From Cephalotus follicularis (lineage: Eukaryota; Streptophyta; Magnoliopsida; Oxalidales; Cephalotaceae), in contig BDDD01000176.1 of the NCBI GenBank assembly GCA_001972305.1, positions 124,001 to 188,000 on the forward strand: a DNA stretch of 64,000 nt. The letters are read 5' to 3'. Below the pieces are notes generated by a model. That model had not been told where the DNA came from. It saw nothing but the letters and a program-made list of their open reading frames with translations, and did no database searches. The position numbers and the translations under genes are program-made. Below, piece by piece: positions 47,207 through 59,423 of this stretch. The number at the start of each line of letters is the position of its first letter. Position 1 is the first letter of the stretch.

Positions 47207-47788
47207 TGATATGGGAAAATTCCTTTTTTTAAGCATAAGGACACATGCCTTCAGAAAAGGACGACAGATGTCATTCCAGGGCATGGGCTCGTGGCCTACC
47301 ACCACCTCAAAAAGGGAAAAGGCCACCAAATCCGAAAACGTGCACGCCACCACATCAAAGAGGGAAGAGACCACCAAACCCGAAGACGTGTACGCCACCA
47401 CATCAAAAAGGGAAAAGGCCACTAAATCCGATAGAGATCGGGGGAAATGCCAGGACTCCTGAGGCATTTTTCTTAGGGGCATCTACCAACTCCTGATTGG
47501 ACGCTCAACAGTTACATTAGAGGTCTATAAATACTAAATCAAACGACTTAAGGAAGGTCAGCCACTTTAGCACTCAAAAGAACCTAGTATTCTCTATGCA
47601 ATTACTAACTAGAGCGTCGGAGTGTCCCCGGGAGAACAACCTCCTGGACCTTCTACCCTTGACTTTTGTTTGTGCAGGGATCATCAATCACCAAATACTC
47701 TTTCTCGGACCAATTCCAGCGTTTCCCTAAACAAATCAAGCCCTTACACGTGGGGTACTGTTGAGGGAAGGTTTTTTTTGCATCAACA
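47207..47788 (+). repeat. 3' LTR of Tat element 2
   Basis: It has the same ends as the 5' LTR, 582 bp, with the three 48-bp U3 units at 47299-47442. Differences from the 5' LTR are scattered substitutions and a homopolymer length change. Confidence 0.93.
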
Positions 47789-47793
47789 TCAAA

Positions 47794-48506
47794 TAACAAT
47801 AAAAAAAACTTTGATACAATAGAAATATCAAACACAATAAAAAGAAACTAATATATTAGTATTTTTATTGTTGTTGACATTCGATTCCGTTTAGTTTGAT
47901 TTTATCGTTAATGTTTTTTTTTACACCTTTATTTTTCAAATCCAAATAAGTCTCTTTTTTTTTTTGGCTTCATTGTATAAAATGAAATTAATAGTTAATT
48001 ATTTTAGGTCATTTTAAGTTTTGTATTCAACTTTTGAGTCAAAGAAATGAGTTATTAGGTTTGAGTCAGTTTCTGTTAAACTTTTGTCTAATTATTGGAT
48101 TTGGGTTTTTAAACCTATCTTTTGTGCAAAATCCACTTCATTTTAACTTCATCTAATATTTTAAATTGTTGAATTTGAATTATTAGACCGATGTTTTAAT
48201 CTTTTGGATTAATATTTGTTATTTGGTTTTGATCAAATCTTAAATTTTAAATTTTAGATCTTTAAATCCATATTTTTTTCATTTCAATTTATGTCATTTA
48301 ATACTTGTTTCTTAAACCTAATTCCGAAGAACTCATTTAGTTTAATGTTGGCCCAATTTCAAACTCGTAACTCAATCTTTTTTTCAAACCCAATCCGTAA
48401 ACCCATTTCATTTTATTTATTCAACCAAAAAAAAAAAAAAAAACTAAACTAAACTAAAAAGAGAACAAAGACAAGGTACTCTACACAACACAAGTCAGAC
48501 TTGGTG
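47794..48506. other. AT-rich sequence downstream of the CYP72A gene
   Basis: Long T-rich runs and no supported ORF. It includes the 3' untranslated region of the P450 gene near 48400-48506. The rest is probably decayed transposon or intergenic DNA. Confidence 0.5.
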
Positions 48507-51500
48507 CTACAGTTTGTGTAAAATTAGTGGAGCACCATGTTGTGGTTGAAGAGTAATAACTGTGAGAGGAGAATGAACATAGGATGGTGATAGCTCAAAC
48601 GAGAAGTTCTGCAGAATCATTGCCACTGCCATTTTTGCTTCCAACAAAGCAAAATTTTGTCCAATGCATATGCGAGGACCCCATCCGAAAGGTAAGAACG
48701 AAACTTGGCTTTTGGTTGCCTTTGAAACCCCTTCTGCAAACCTCTCGGGGTTGAACTCCAACGCATCATCACCCCATAGCTCAGGATCATGATGTACGAG
48801 GATCACTGGCACTGTTAGCAGCACCCCAGCAGGCAATGTTAACTTTCCAATGTTTGTCTCTTTGTGAATACTTCTATTAAGCATACCCAATGGTGAGTAA
48901 AGCCTTAGAACCTCGTATAAAATCATCGTAACCTGTTTCAAAATTGAAGATTCAAGATTGACACGGTAAGAATCCATCCAAAGTGATGTTAATATTGCTC
49001 AATTCATCTCTTCAAAAAATATTCATCAAAAGGGGAAATGTATTCAACAACCAGACGAACAATACTCACAGTTTTAAGGTGATTTAACCCATTGTAATCC
49101 GGTTTATTGTTACCAAACACCTGTAAAACTTCCTCTCTTGCTCGCAATTGCCAATTTGGATGCTTACTCAATAAAACCATTGTCCAAACAAGCAAACTTG
49201 AGGTGGTCTCCTGTCCGGCAAAGTAAAATAGCTTGCACTCCTCGATTACGTCTTTAATACTCATTCCGGTGCTCTTGTTGTTTCCATTTTCGTGAATTTC
49301 TTTATAATTAGACTCCAGAAGTATGCCTAACAAGTCATCATTCGCAGCCTCCCTGGCCTTCATTGCCTTCACTCTTTTGTTGATGATACCCGTCAGTGAT
49401 GCTCTTATTTCTTTGTCAATCTCCTTCAACTTCTTATTCGTTTTGGTGGGTAAAAACCTGTACGCATACACAAGATTTAAGTAAGTGGTGAGGTCAATTT
49501 GTTTAGATTGCTTAGTTGTCGTGACAATAACTAATATGATTCAGTTCTGGAAAAATAAAACAGTTTACTTGCATTTCTCAAACAAGTCATGCATGAAGGT
49601 GACAGTTTGATATATGTCTTAGGTTTTAATACCAAGGACTTGGAATCAAATGCCTTTAATAACTAGGGATGGTGTAGATTTATGAAATTAAGAGATGGTT
49701 ACCTCCCCTAGTGTAGGCCACTCATCATATCACAACAAATAAACAAAATTGTAAATTCATCAACTAAAGATACCTTGCAAAAAGTATAGAAAACACTATA
49801 TCACACATCACACGAAGTCTTTCTCTTACCTCCATCCTGGGACATAAACTGATCCAATAACTTTCATCAAACGTTGGGCTAGTTCACGTAAGAGTTGGAA
49901 TACTCTTCTTCCTTCCTCATAGCTGCTTCCAAATGCTGTTCTAGAAATCGCATCAGATGTCAAGGTCATAAGGTAAGGCCATACATCCAATTCACAACAT
50001 CCACTTTCAGAGGCCAACATATCCCATTTGCTGATCATTTCACCACAACTTTGATAGAATGCCGGTAACATATGCTGTTACAAATACAGAAAAAGGAACA
50101 AGAATTGGTAATTGAAATCATTTGAGTACTTAATAACAATTAAACAATAGAATAGAGCATTATGCACGTTTAAATCTGCAAGTGAACACATTTGGGGTGT
50201 TACCAGTATTTAGAGTTGGTATATATATATATATATATACATTCTCCTTCTTTGTATTGATTTCTTTTGATTCATTTTCACAATAAGATAATATACACTG
50301 GGTAGCAGCCAGCCAGGTATATTCTTTCATAAGATTAATTGAAACTTCATACAAGCCTGCAATTATATATGGTGAAAGATAGCGTTAACATTACTATCAA
50401 CTTTTTTTTTTGGCAATAAAAAAACAGTGTTACATCTTTTTTTAAGAAAAGACATTGCTCTAGAATTTTAAAGGCCATCATAGAATAAAGTATAAATTAG
50501 ACAACGTCAAGAGAAAAATTACCTTCAATTTCTCTTGATGGAATGCTGGATTAATAATCTTTCTACGTTTTTCCCATTTCTCACCTTCCAAACTTACGAG
50601 TCCAGCTGCTAGCAACTTTCCTTGTGGGTTTGCATTTGGCTTGTGGAAGTCACTGAGGTTGGTAAAGATATCCTTTATGTTTTCAGGTTCCATAATTATT
50701 ACTCTTGCTTTGGGCCCGTACCACATAAATGAATTCTTACCTTCAATTCAACACAATGTAATAATAATACCATGATTAGAGGACGATTCCATTACATCAA
50801 TCAAACCAAGTACTAATATATGTGGCACATATAATTTGAAGTGTTTGAATATTCTCGATTTTTATAACATAATCAAAGTGAATGTAAGCCTACTCAGATG
50901 TACATCAAAATTAAGGGTGTGATTTATTACTTGTATATCCAATTTTGACAACTAAAATTTTGATTTATAATAAAATGCTTTCAACTTAAGGGAATGACAA
51001 GAAACAAAATACATTCTCGATTGTGATGCCACTCCTACTCTAAGCCATGAATATATGACAATACCCAAAAACTAGTTCTTGAATAACCCAGAATCTTATA
51101 TATCATATCTATTGACTTTCCTTTCACATGTAAGATTTATAACATATGAACAACTCTCACTCTGATAAGCCGCACTATAAATAAGTAGCATTTTCCTTTC
51201 TTAGGTCGTCGTTTTCGATTATACCATAGAAAATTGGGATCAATTAAAGTACTGTTAATAAGACATTTGGAAGATTCAACCCAAAAAATTATCTCCAGAT
51301 GTTTTAGAACCCAAGATTTTATATATCCACTGTAGTAACTTTCATTTAGGAATATAGCTTTTCTAAAATGATAAACATCACATTCAACAAAAGAATAAAC
51401 ACAACATAACCACAAAATGTGTTAATAGTTTCGGTTGTTGAGGGGAGAGTACTAATATTATTATTTAATAATTTGGATAAGTGTTAATTTTAACGAGAGA

Positions 51501-52066
51501 AAAAGAGTTGGCATAAAAGAGAGCGTCATTATTACTGTACAACACATGAAACGAGTAACCATTACACGAAAGGGTCATAAGAAATCACTCTAAATTAACT
51601 TTTGTAGATATAGGATTGAACTCTGGCTAGCCAACGGTGATATCAGGTTAAGCCCTTATCCCTAATATTATTTTATTAATTGATGCGATATATACTATTG
51701 TTTCCCTTAAAAAGTACTGAGACTCGTCGTTTTCGATAAATAATAGCTGTAAAAGTATAGGAATATGTGGCTTCAGGATAGTGACATACCATCACGTTTG
51801 ATTGCTTGATGGATGAAGGGCATGGTACGCTGCGCAACATCGTCTGAGAAGTTGATGGGTCTTAACATAGCATCTTCCATCATTTTGGCATTGTCTTTCA
51901 AGTCTCCATAGAGAAGCCGATAGGGACTGCCTCTAAGCCCTTGCTCTCTCAAGCACTTCTCCACCTTCTTTGGCCTCAACCAAACCCAATCTAGCACTCT
52001 CCATGCACATATTGATATAGCAACTATAGTAATGGATAGTGCAACTGAGGCCACTGATATTTCCAT
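48507..52066 (-). CDS. CYP72A: Cytochrome P450, CYP72A family, intact five-exon gene
   Basis: Exons 52066-51790, 50740-50523, 50074-49830, 49457-49070 and 48932-48507 join in phase with GT-AG borders to give 517 residues, the usual CYP72A length. Visible parts: N-terminal membrane anchor (about 5-25), proline-containing WLRP hinge, I-helix AGQET (327-331), ExxR (383-386), PERF (438-441) and heme loop [10 protein letters not shown] with Cys465. It should sit in the ER membrane and oxidise a small molecule with electrons from P450 reductase. CYP72A enzymes act on terpenoids such as loganin, triterpenes and gibberellins; the substrate cannot be told here. The five-exon layout is usual for the family. 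A truncated duplicate lies at 8121-14170. Confidence 0.95.
50219..50239. repeat. (TA)n microsatellite in CYP72A intron 2
   Basis: About ten TA units. The alignment of the truncated P450 copy (7829 onward) begins exactly beside this repeat, so the breakpoint of that copy is at the repeat. Confidence 0.85.
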
Positions 52067-52115
52067 TTTCTTGGGTGTATTGTCTTTAGTGAGTTTGAAG
52101 AAGAATGGAGGGCTT

Positions 52116-52146
52116 TATTTATACACGAGAGAGAGAGAGAGAGAGA
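52116..52146 (-). promoter_or_regulatory. TATA box and (CT)n of the CYP72A gene
   Basis: TATAAATA on the minus strand (52116-52123) lies about 50 bp before the ATG, with a (CT)n run just upstream (about 52127-52146). The pseudogene copy has the same arrangement. Confidence 0.75.
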
Positions 52147-53543
52147 TAAGAGGTAGCAAGCCATAGAACGATCCTTTTACCCAAATGTCATGCCTTGCCC
52201 CCTAAGAATTGTACCCTTTAAATTTCTATAATATTCACAGCCAACAAAATCTTATTAATTAAAATCATTTAGTACTTTAAATTTTTTATTTTACAATTTA
52301 ATTGGTTTAGAAATCCTAAACATATTTGGTCTTCTTGATTGGTTGCTTAGCAGTCCTGATGTACATAAAATTATCAAAAATATATAATTAAATTGTATGT
52401 TCTACAACCAGCATTCACTTTTAATTTCATCATTTTCGTATCAAATTAAAAATATGAATTAACCAGGCAAGTTCTTCTTAGTTAGTCAATATTCGTTATT
52501 TTTGCTGATTATTGATATTTGATTACTATGAATTGTGATTTGTGATTGTGCACGCTCAGATATATATATTTTTTGTCTGAAAAATTAATACGTGACATGC
52601 TCAGCTGAAAAGTGACTACTAGTTGAAAAAACCTTAAGGATATTATTATAATTTTGGTTAATGGATATTATCATATAAAATGTCTGACTCAATAGGCACA
52701 AGCAAATTTTGACAAAGGAGTCGTTGTCGGTGCTAAAAGTGAGGCATGCAATGACGCATCTCTAGGTGGTCTATTATTGGCTCGGATGCATGTAAATTAA
52801 ATGATTTAAGACTGGATTTGGTCACTTTTTTGAGGAAAAAAAAAAGGTAAAATGGATTTTTTTACTCAAATTTAACATCATGTATTTATATACCAATCAC
52901 TGGATCACTTTTTTTAAAAAATTAAAAAATGAATCATATCCAATGGTTGGATTATAAATACAACAGAAAATGTTGTTGAATCATAAGTACAATCGAGAAT
53001 ATTACTAATTTTACAATAAATGATTTACTTCTAAAAAATGAAGTCTTCGTTACACAATCGGTTTTTACAAATTTAATCGTTTGATTTGTTAATCTATATA
53101 TAATATATATTTATATCAATTTTTAAATCAATTAAATATTTTTAACTATTTTATTTTGATATAATAATTTTTATCATTATTTATATTTAACTTAATTTAT
53201 TACATCAAAAAAATATTTAAAAATATTTAATTAATTTATATATATATATTAACAAATTTTACTATTAAAATTATGAAAGATGAGTTGTCAGAAAGAGAAA
53301 AAAAAATTACATTTTTTTTAGTCTTCTATTTCATCATCAATCTAATACTGCTATAGGGATGGGCAGCTTCCAGATAAAAGTGTATTCCAAGTCCAACAGC
53401 GTGTACAAGAAGTCTCAGGCTTGTCTCACACGTCTGCTTTTGTAGTTTTTCATTCTTAAGTTTTTTGTAGATTTTTTTTCTCTTAAATAATGTTAAATTA
53501 ATTTTTTTATTATAAGACTACTTTTTTTCATTTAAACTATAAC
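52147..53543. other. Upstream flank of the intact CYP72A gene
   Basis: No gene is supported. 52147-52358 and 53359-53543 align to the pseudogene flank at 14246-14660. The 1.0 kb between them is absent there. It is AT-rich, has no transposon ends or clear target duplication, and may be either an insertion here or a deletion there. Confidence 0.6.
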
Positions 53544-55478
53544 TGTAACGCCCCAAAACCCAAGGGTCAACCCCCAAGGTTCGACGCGCTACGAACAGTA
53601 CCATTCATTTACAATTTAGCGGAATAATTAAAAACTTTCAACAATATAATAATGCATGCGGAATAAAATTCAATAAACAATCACTTGTGTGGATATTACC
53701 CAACATTATACAATACCGTTCATAAAAGCTCTGCCACAAGTCGGCAGGTCAATAAATACAATATTCAAAAATATAAATAAGTCGGTCGTCGATCTGCTGT
53801 GGAGGAGACTCACCCGGGGCTTCAATCCTCGGCTAGCTGCGAAGCTCCACCTGTACCTGACCCATTACATTAAAATGCAATGGGTCAGCGACCACTGGTC
53901 GTGTAGGAACTACAACCCACTCAGGCATGGAGATGCAGATGTAGCAGGCAGTATGCAATGCAATGAGATGCAGTAATAATAGTACAGTATAACACTTTAT
54001 TCATTTGCTACTAGCAATCAATAACAGTACGATGCACTTGTATCATTCCTTAACAGTCATTAATAATCATTAACCGTCACAATACATCCTTCCTCGGCAT
54101 CCCTTACTAAGGAGGAGCGATAACGCACTCCAGACGTTAAGGCAGAGGATCCGGGGCAGGAATAATCATTACATTTTAGGCAGACCGGTTCCTCGGGTTC
54201 CTCGGCCGTAGGAAGAGCATATACGCGCTCTAGGCGTTAAAGGCAGAGGAGAGGAACACAACATTATACAGTATCAGTAACAGTCATTCAGTACACTATA
54301 CAATAACATTAACAGTAACAGTCAGTGTGGCTCATCTCGGTCGGTGATCCGTCGGCTCATCTCAGTTGGTGATCCGTCGGCTCATCTCGGTCGGTGATCC
54401 ATTGGGCTATCTCGGTGATCCACCAGGCTCATCTCAAAGATAGCCTCGCCGGCTCATCTCGGTCGGTGATCCCATAGGCTCATCTCAACCGGTGATCATG
54501 CACAGTACAATACATTTACTAACAGTACATTACACTACATTCATTATGTTGACATTTATAACATTTCATTATTTATTATAGGGTCTGCCGACATTAACAC
54601 ATTAAACCATATTTAAGTCATTATACCTTTTATTGTTATAATCCTTGCTTTTTATTCCCATTTACTAACCCATGAAGTATATTGTCCAAGGCCTAAAATC
54701 CCACTAACTCATTTAGAGTCCAAGCAGAGGAAGGCCCAACTCTGCCAAGCCTCTAATACTCATCAATTATGGAGGGTCATTAAATCCATCTTAGTCCTCT
54801 ACCTTTATACATTTATCTATCACTGACTAGCAATCACACTATAGCAATTATAGCTAATACACATAAAGTAGAGCACTGAGTAGGAGTAGATCCTACCTGG
54901 ACGTCCTCGGTAGTCTGATCATGCCTTCATTTTGCCTTGCTCATCAGTTTTAAATGCTCCTTTGTCTCTAGAAAGCTCCTTTCTCCCCTTGCTTCTTCTT
55001 CTTGCTCCTTGGTAAAGCTTTCCTTGTCTCATTCTTTTTCTCCATGACAACAGCAGCCGTATGCACACATCTCTCTTCCTTTATATAGCCAACTCAAGGA
55101 AGGTTCTAGCATTTTTGAGACAATTCCAACCTATTCCTTCACATAGTGGGCTAAGGACTAAAGAAATAGGCCCAATTCTCTCTTCTCTCCAATTTGACCC
55201 AAATTTCTCCTTCTTAATCCACTACCTTTCAAGCCCAAAGACCATTTGGTACATTTCCAAGGCCCAAACAACAATCAAAACCCACATAGCAATAATAAAT
55301 ATTTCAAGCCCAATTCTTTATTAATTCAATTTCTACCCCAATACATTTTGGGCCCATTTTTCATTCTCTTCTCCTTTAAACAATTTCGATCCAGTCCAGA
55401 GGTCAGTCTTTTATGAAATAAAATTCCGGCATTACAAATTTCTATTCTTTAATTATTTATAAAATTTCGGGTATTACA
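53544..55478 (-). repeat. 3' LTR of the chromovirus (1935 bp)
   Basis: Arms 53544-54085 (542 bp) and 54752-55478 (727 bp) match the other LTR base for base, with about one difference seen by eye. The core 54086-54751 (666 bp) has no counterpart there. It contains a tandem repeat at 54329-54500. Confidence 0.92.
54329..54500. repeat. Tandem repeat GGCTCATCTCGGTCGGTGAT, about seven units
   Basis: Units of about 25 bp with the phrase GGCTCATCTC and GGTGATCC recur with small changes. They are found only in the core of the left LTR. Confidence 0.88.
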
Positions 55479-55496
55479 ATCCTTCCCCCCTTAGAA

Positions 55497-55515
55497 GAAT
55501 CTCGTCCCGAGATTC
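55497..55515. other. Perfect inverted repeat beside the polypurine tract
   Basis: GAATCTCGTCCCGAGATTC has an 8-bp stem and a 3-nt loop, 6 bp inside the purine tract. A GGGACGAGATT motif at this place is common in Tekay/Del-type elements. Confidence 0.8.
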
Positions 55516-57096
55516 TAGGGTAAAGCAGGTGAGGATACATCACCCTTATGTCATTCCTACGCTTTCGTTGCACTCATACATTTCCATGGCATTATCGTAA
55601 TATTAACGATATGCTCGTATCATGTTAATTCATCCGACTTACGATTTAGTAACAGTACAGTCCTTGGCCATACGCTTTATAACGATACATTCTTCAATCA
55701 TTCGTCTAATGTGCAGGGCCATTCTGCCCACAACCATACGATTCATAACAATTCCCTCACTTTCCATTACCATTTCATCAATACAATACATTAAATTCAT
55801 TTACTAATTCCAGAAAATGTGGGTCCATTACCGATTCTTTGTCAAAATTTCCATTAACTTCGCCCACCGTTTTCATTATCATGCTTCCGTTACGCACCCC
55901 GATACCCAATCGAAGGCCAATAGGGAATTTCTCAGCCTTTCTAGTCTCCCATAGTACTTCCCAGTTTCCTTATGCGGTAACCCGCACAACTTTTATGCTT
56001 TGTTCCGCATCAGTGCCAGCTTTTCGGTACCAACTTTGGTCTCAAAAGACTTTGTTCCCCCCACTTTGAACTAATAAAATAGGGTTCTTTCAGACTGATT
56101 ATCAGCCTGGGGATGGAAAACAGTGTTGGAACCCTGTAGAACACCAAGAGTTACCTGTAATTTTCTCAGAATCGGGACGTAACAACGAAGGTCCCTGTCA
56201 GACATTGTGTAGATCGGCACTCCGTGAAGTCTCATATTCTTAATAATGTACAAGGCTGCTATCGGTTCAAGAGAGCGATCAGTAATTATTCATGTAACAT
56301 TCGGGTTTGTCTTTATTCTTGGTAAACCAAGACGCTTCCCATTGTAGTACTCTGATTCACGATATACACTTTACCTTCCAGGGTAGGTATCGATCCCGTA
56401 AGTTGAGGGGTAAGGCAAGCCCGTGGTAACGGTGCCTACTCTTTCTTCATAGGCTTTTGGCCTCAATATATCTTGCTAATCATCATATGCCCCGAAAATA
56501 TGGAGCGGAGAACGTATGACAACAACTCATCCTTTAATTTTACAAAGGATACAAACTCTGTCTCAGGATCTTATTAATTCATCACCAGGAATCCAGAAAC
56601 ATATTTCCATTCACCTTGATCATTCATTGTAACCTTAAGCAGCGTTCCATCCGTTCATCAAGTTTTCCAATAACATTGGCGTGCCTGAATACGAGAAATC
56701 GTTAGGCAGGAAAACTGGCGACTTAGTACGTCTGCCACAACATTACCTTTGCCTGGATGGTATTAGGTTCATAATTGTAGTCATTGGTAACTCCGTGAGG
56801 CGTAATTGGTCTCTATTTCATTCTGCATCGAGACACATCCCAAGCCATTGCCTGATGCATCACTGTGCATTACAAACCTTCACTGCCATCCGGCAAAACC
56901 AAGATAGGCGTAGAAGTCAAACGATGGTTGAGCTCCTGGAAGCTCCATTAACATTGTCCATTCCATTTAAAAGCTAAATTCTTCTGCGTCAATCGAGTCA
57001 GAGGAGTAGCTGTGCGTGAGCATCCTTTAACAGAACGACATTAGCATCCTGTCACGCCAAGGAAGCTTCTTCACATTATTGGGCATGTACGCAAGG
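55516..57096 (-). pseudogene. pol: Degenerate chromovirus RNase H and integrase
   Basis: On the minus strand 56253-56071 reads an integrase core fragment (RLHGVPIYTMSDRDLR, then FHPQADNQSERT), with the second catalytic Asp and the Glu recognisable. Sequence near 56800-57090 aligns in broken frames with the RT/RNase H connection, and near 56690-56730 with a VVADVLSR-like RNase H end. Stops and frameshifts are dense throughout. The rest of the stretch shows nothing else. Confidence 0.7.
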
Positions 57097-57097
57097 C

Positions 57098-57594
57098 AAT
57101 GGTCAGGATTACATCATGCACAGAAGGGGGAGCTCGTAATTGCCAGGGGAAATCTCCGCGCTGTATGCTCACAACGTGGAACGCTCGGCATGCCTAGCAG
57201 AGCTCTGAACAGTGCTCGGCACTATGGTATGTTTAGGACACTAGGTGTTCCTCCTCGGCCTTATACATCATTTGCAGCAGAGGAGAGTTTCTTATGCAAG
57301 GGAGCTACAGTGTACTACACCGTTGTGTCCTCGGATGCCTGAATTAGAGCTCAGGACATAGGCTCGGCATGCATACTGGCGCACAATTGCTATGTTCACC
57401 GTCGCCCGTAAAGAGCTTGTCATGGCATAGCATGCTCGGGCATTACCAGAGGAGAATCATGTACGGCATCTCGGACGCACAACGATAGCTCCTCGGGTGC
57501 TTGTCAGTGGAGCTCGAGATAGAGAGCTTGACACTGTTACATGCGGAGGAGAGCCATGCGCCATGGACGCATCGGCCCTCGGATCTCCCTCACA
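57098..57594. other. About 0.5-kb CTCGG-rich segment interrupting RT/RNase H
   Basis: The minus-strand RT reading stops near 57600 and resumes near 57097, so the segment is an insertion relative to a normal pol. It is GC-richer than its surroundings and full of CTCGG and GCATGC words. It resembles the core of the right LTR (59966-60491) in vocabulary but not in order. No ends or target duplication are clear. Confidence 0.5.
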
Positions 57595-57599
57595 TTCGT

Positions 57600-58150
57600 T
57601 GTTCATTTCCAGACTTTACCCGCTTCAATCTTTGAAGGATCCACTTAACAATCGCGCACTGGATAGGATATGTCCCCAAAAGGTTACGTCTGTCAACCAG
57701 AATTTTCATTTATTGAACTTGGCATATAACCAATGATCTCTAGCAGTTTGCAATGCCAAGTGTAGATGTTCTCCATGCTCTCTTATTATCATTAATATGG
57801 ATCACGACCAAGTAATCAAGATATGGACTGTACACTTGATTCATCAAACTCAGAAATGTAGCAGGGCATTGATCACCCCGAATGACATTACTACAACGTT
57901 CATAGTGTCCATATCGTGATCCAAAAAAAAAAACTATCTTCAGAATATCTTCCTTCCGGATTCTGAGTTGATGATATCAGGCTCTCAGATCCGGCTTAGA
58001 GAACACCGTTGATACCCTCAGTCGATCAAATGACCCATTGATATACAGCAGCGAATATTTATTCTTAACAGTCACTTTATTGAGCTGTCGATAATCGGTG
58101 TCTATTCACAATGATCCGCCCTTCCTTTAACAACAAGACCGGTGCTTCAC
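57600..58150 (-). pseudogene. pol: Degenerate chromovirus reverse transcriptase
   Basis: In broken minus-strand frames the order of RT motifs is kept: APVLLLKE and a DYRQLN-like region near 58090-58145, a YHQLRI-like region near 57960, MSFGVINAPATF-like near 57870-57900, and an F(I)DD site changed to HIND near 57800. The LYAKFSKCEFW-like region follows. The many stops and the changed catalytic site exclude activity. Confidence 0.72.
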
Positions 58151-59408
58151 ATGGAGAAACACTCGGTCAGGTGAAACATTTATCGAGTAACTCCAGCAAT
58201 TTCACATTTAATTTCTTCATTTTAGGGGGAGCCATTGAAGGGGAGCTCTCGATATAGGTGCTGTTCCGGTATCAAGTCTGTAGAAAACTCTACGTCTCTA
58301 CCGACGTTAGTTTTCCTCGAACACATCCGGGAGTTCACTAATCACCGGGACAGCCTCAAATTTCAGTACTCATCTGTTACTATTCATAACATGTGCCATA
58401 CAAGTATTACAACTTTGCCTTAAGAGTCAATGAGTCTTCATAGTGGACATTATTTGGTTCGGTTAGCGTTCCAAGGCTGGAACGGAGACTGCTCTGGCAC
58501 ATCAAATGTCACATCTTCCTGTCTTAATCCTCCCACGCATTACATGTAATAGCCCATCATTCCATAATCATTCCGTGATCATACAATCCGTAATCATTCA
58601 ATTTATTTATTCACAATCCATTCAATAACAGTCCATTCAATCGTAATCCATTCATTCTTAGTCCATTCAGTCACATTCCACTATCTTAGCATTCTATCGG
58701 GAATCTAGAAGCTGACTAGGTACATATATGTCATCCCATACCAACATATACATAAATAGTTAACATCTAGTAGTTGACTAAACATATATATACTGTCCCA
58801 TACCAGAATATATACAAGTAGTCAACCGCATCCCTTTTAAATCAGTCATTCATTCACTTATCCGTCCAATCAATCATTCAATCAATCATTCACACAGTCC
58901 TACATTCAATCATTCATTATGCAATTGTACATTCAGTCCTTCATTCCGTCAATCCATTATGCAATCAATCATTTACCCAATTATTCATTAGCTAGTCCCC
59001 GAGGGTTCTAGCTTAGTATCTATTAAACCATTCGGTCTATCAATCAGTCAATCAGTCACTTATCATTTAGTCAGTTAAACACTCATGCCTTTAGATCCAT
59101 TCGTTCATTCCAGTCCGTACAGTCTGTCACTATCCATTCCAGTTCATTCAATCAGTCGCTTGTCCATTTCATACGTCATGGACCTCGCTATCATTTCTTG
59201 GGTATCATTCACTTCTTCTGCATCTCTCAAAGTTCGAGTACGTCCATTTGACGTCTCGGTTCTAGCTCCTCTTGCAGTTCCATTTCGACGACCATCTAAT
59301 TACACATTTGTATAACTCCAAAGGGTTAATATCCACTCGTTTGTCCGCATGCAGTAATTTTATAAGCCAAGGACTCCTTACTGGAGTATCCAGAACAGGA
59401 GAACCGCG
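58151..59408 (-). other. Chromovirus gag region, decayed, with CATTC-rich repeats
   Basis: By position this should hold gag and protease, but no domain can be read. 58560-59130 is dominated by short CATTCA/ATCATTCA repeats. A pair of similar units of about 65 bp (CATATATGTCATCCCATACC and a diverged copy) lies at about 58690-58825. Confidence 0.5.
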
Positions 59409-59423
59409 GCTCTGATACCAAAC

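Larger units (their letters stand above)
28372..47788 (+). mobile_element. Tat element 2, with two younger insertions
   Basis: The LTRs are 28372-28951 and 47207-47788 (580 and 582 bp), with the target duplication TCAAA (28367-28371 and 47789-47793). The interior follows the plan of Tat element 1, but the LTR is shorter and different in U3, so it is a related family. A reverse Copia element (31321-37951) splits the gag-protease region and a solo LTR (44396-45699) splits the antisense gene. Without the inserts it is about 11.5 kb, like Tat element 1. Confidence 0.95.

Noticed and set aside
53689-53976. A 95-codon ORF found identically at 59569-59856
   Set aside because: Both copies lie in the arms of one LTR pair. 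Identity follows from the LTR, and no known domain or start context supports a gene.
55061-55324. An 87-codon ORF repeated at 60801-61064
   Set aside because: Same reason: LTR arm sequence, rich in Ser and Ile without a domain.
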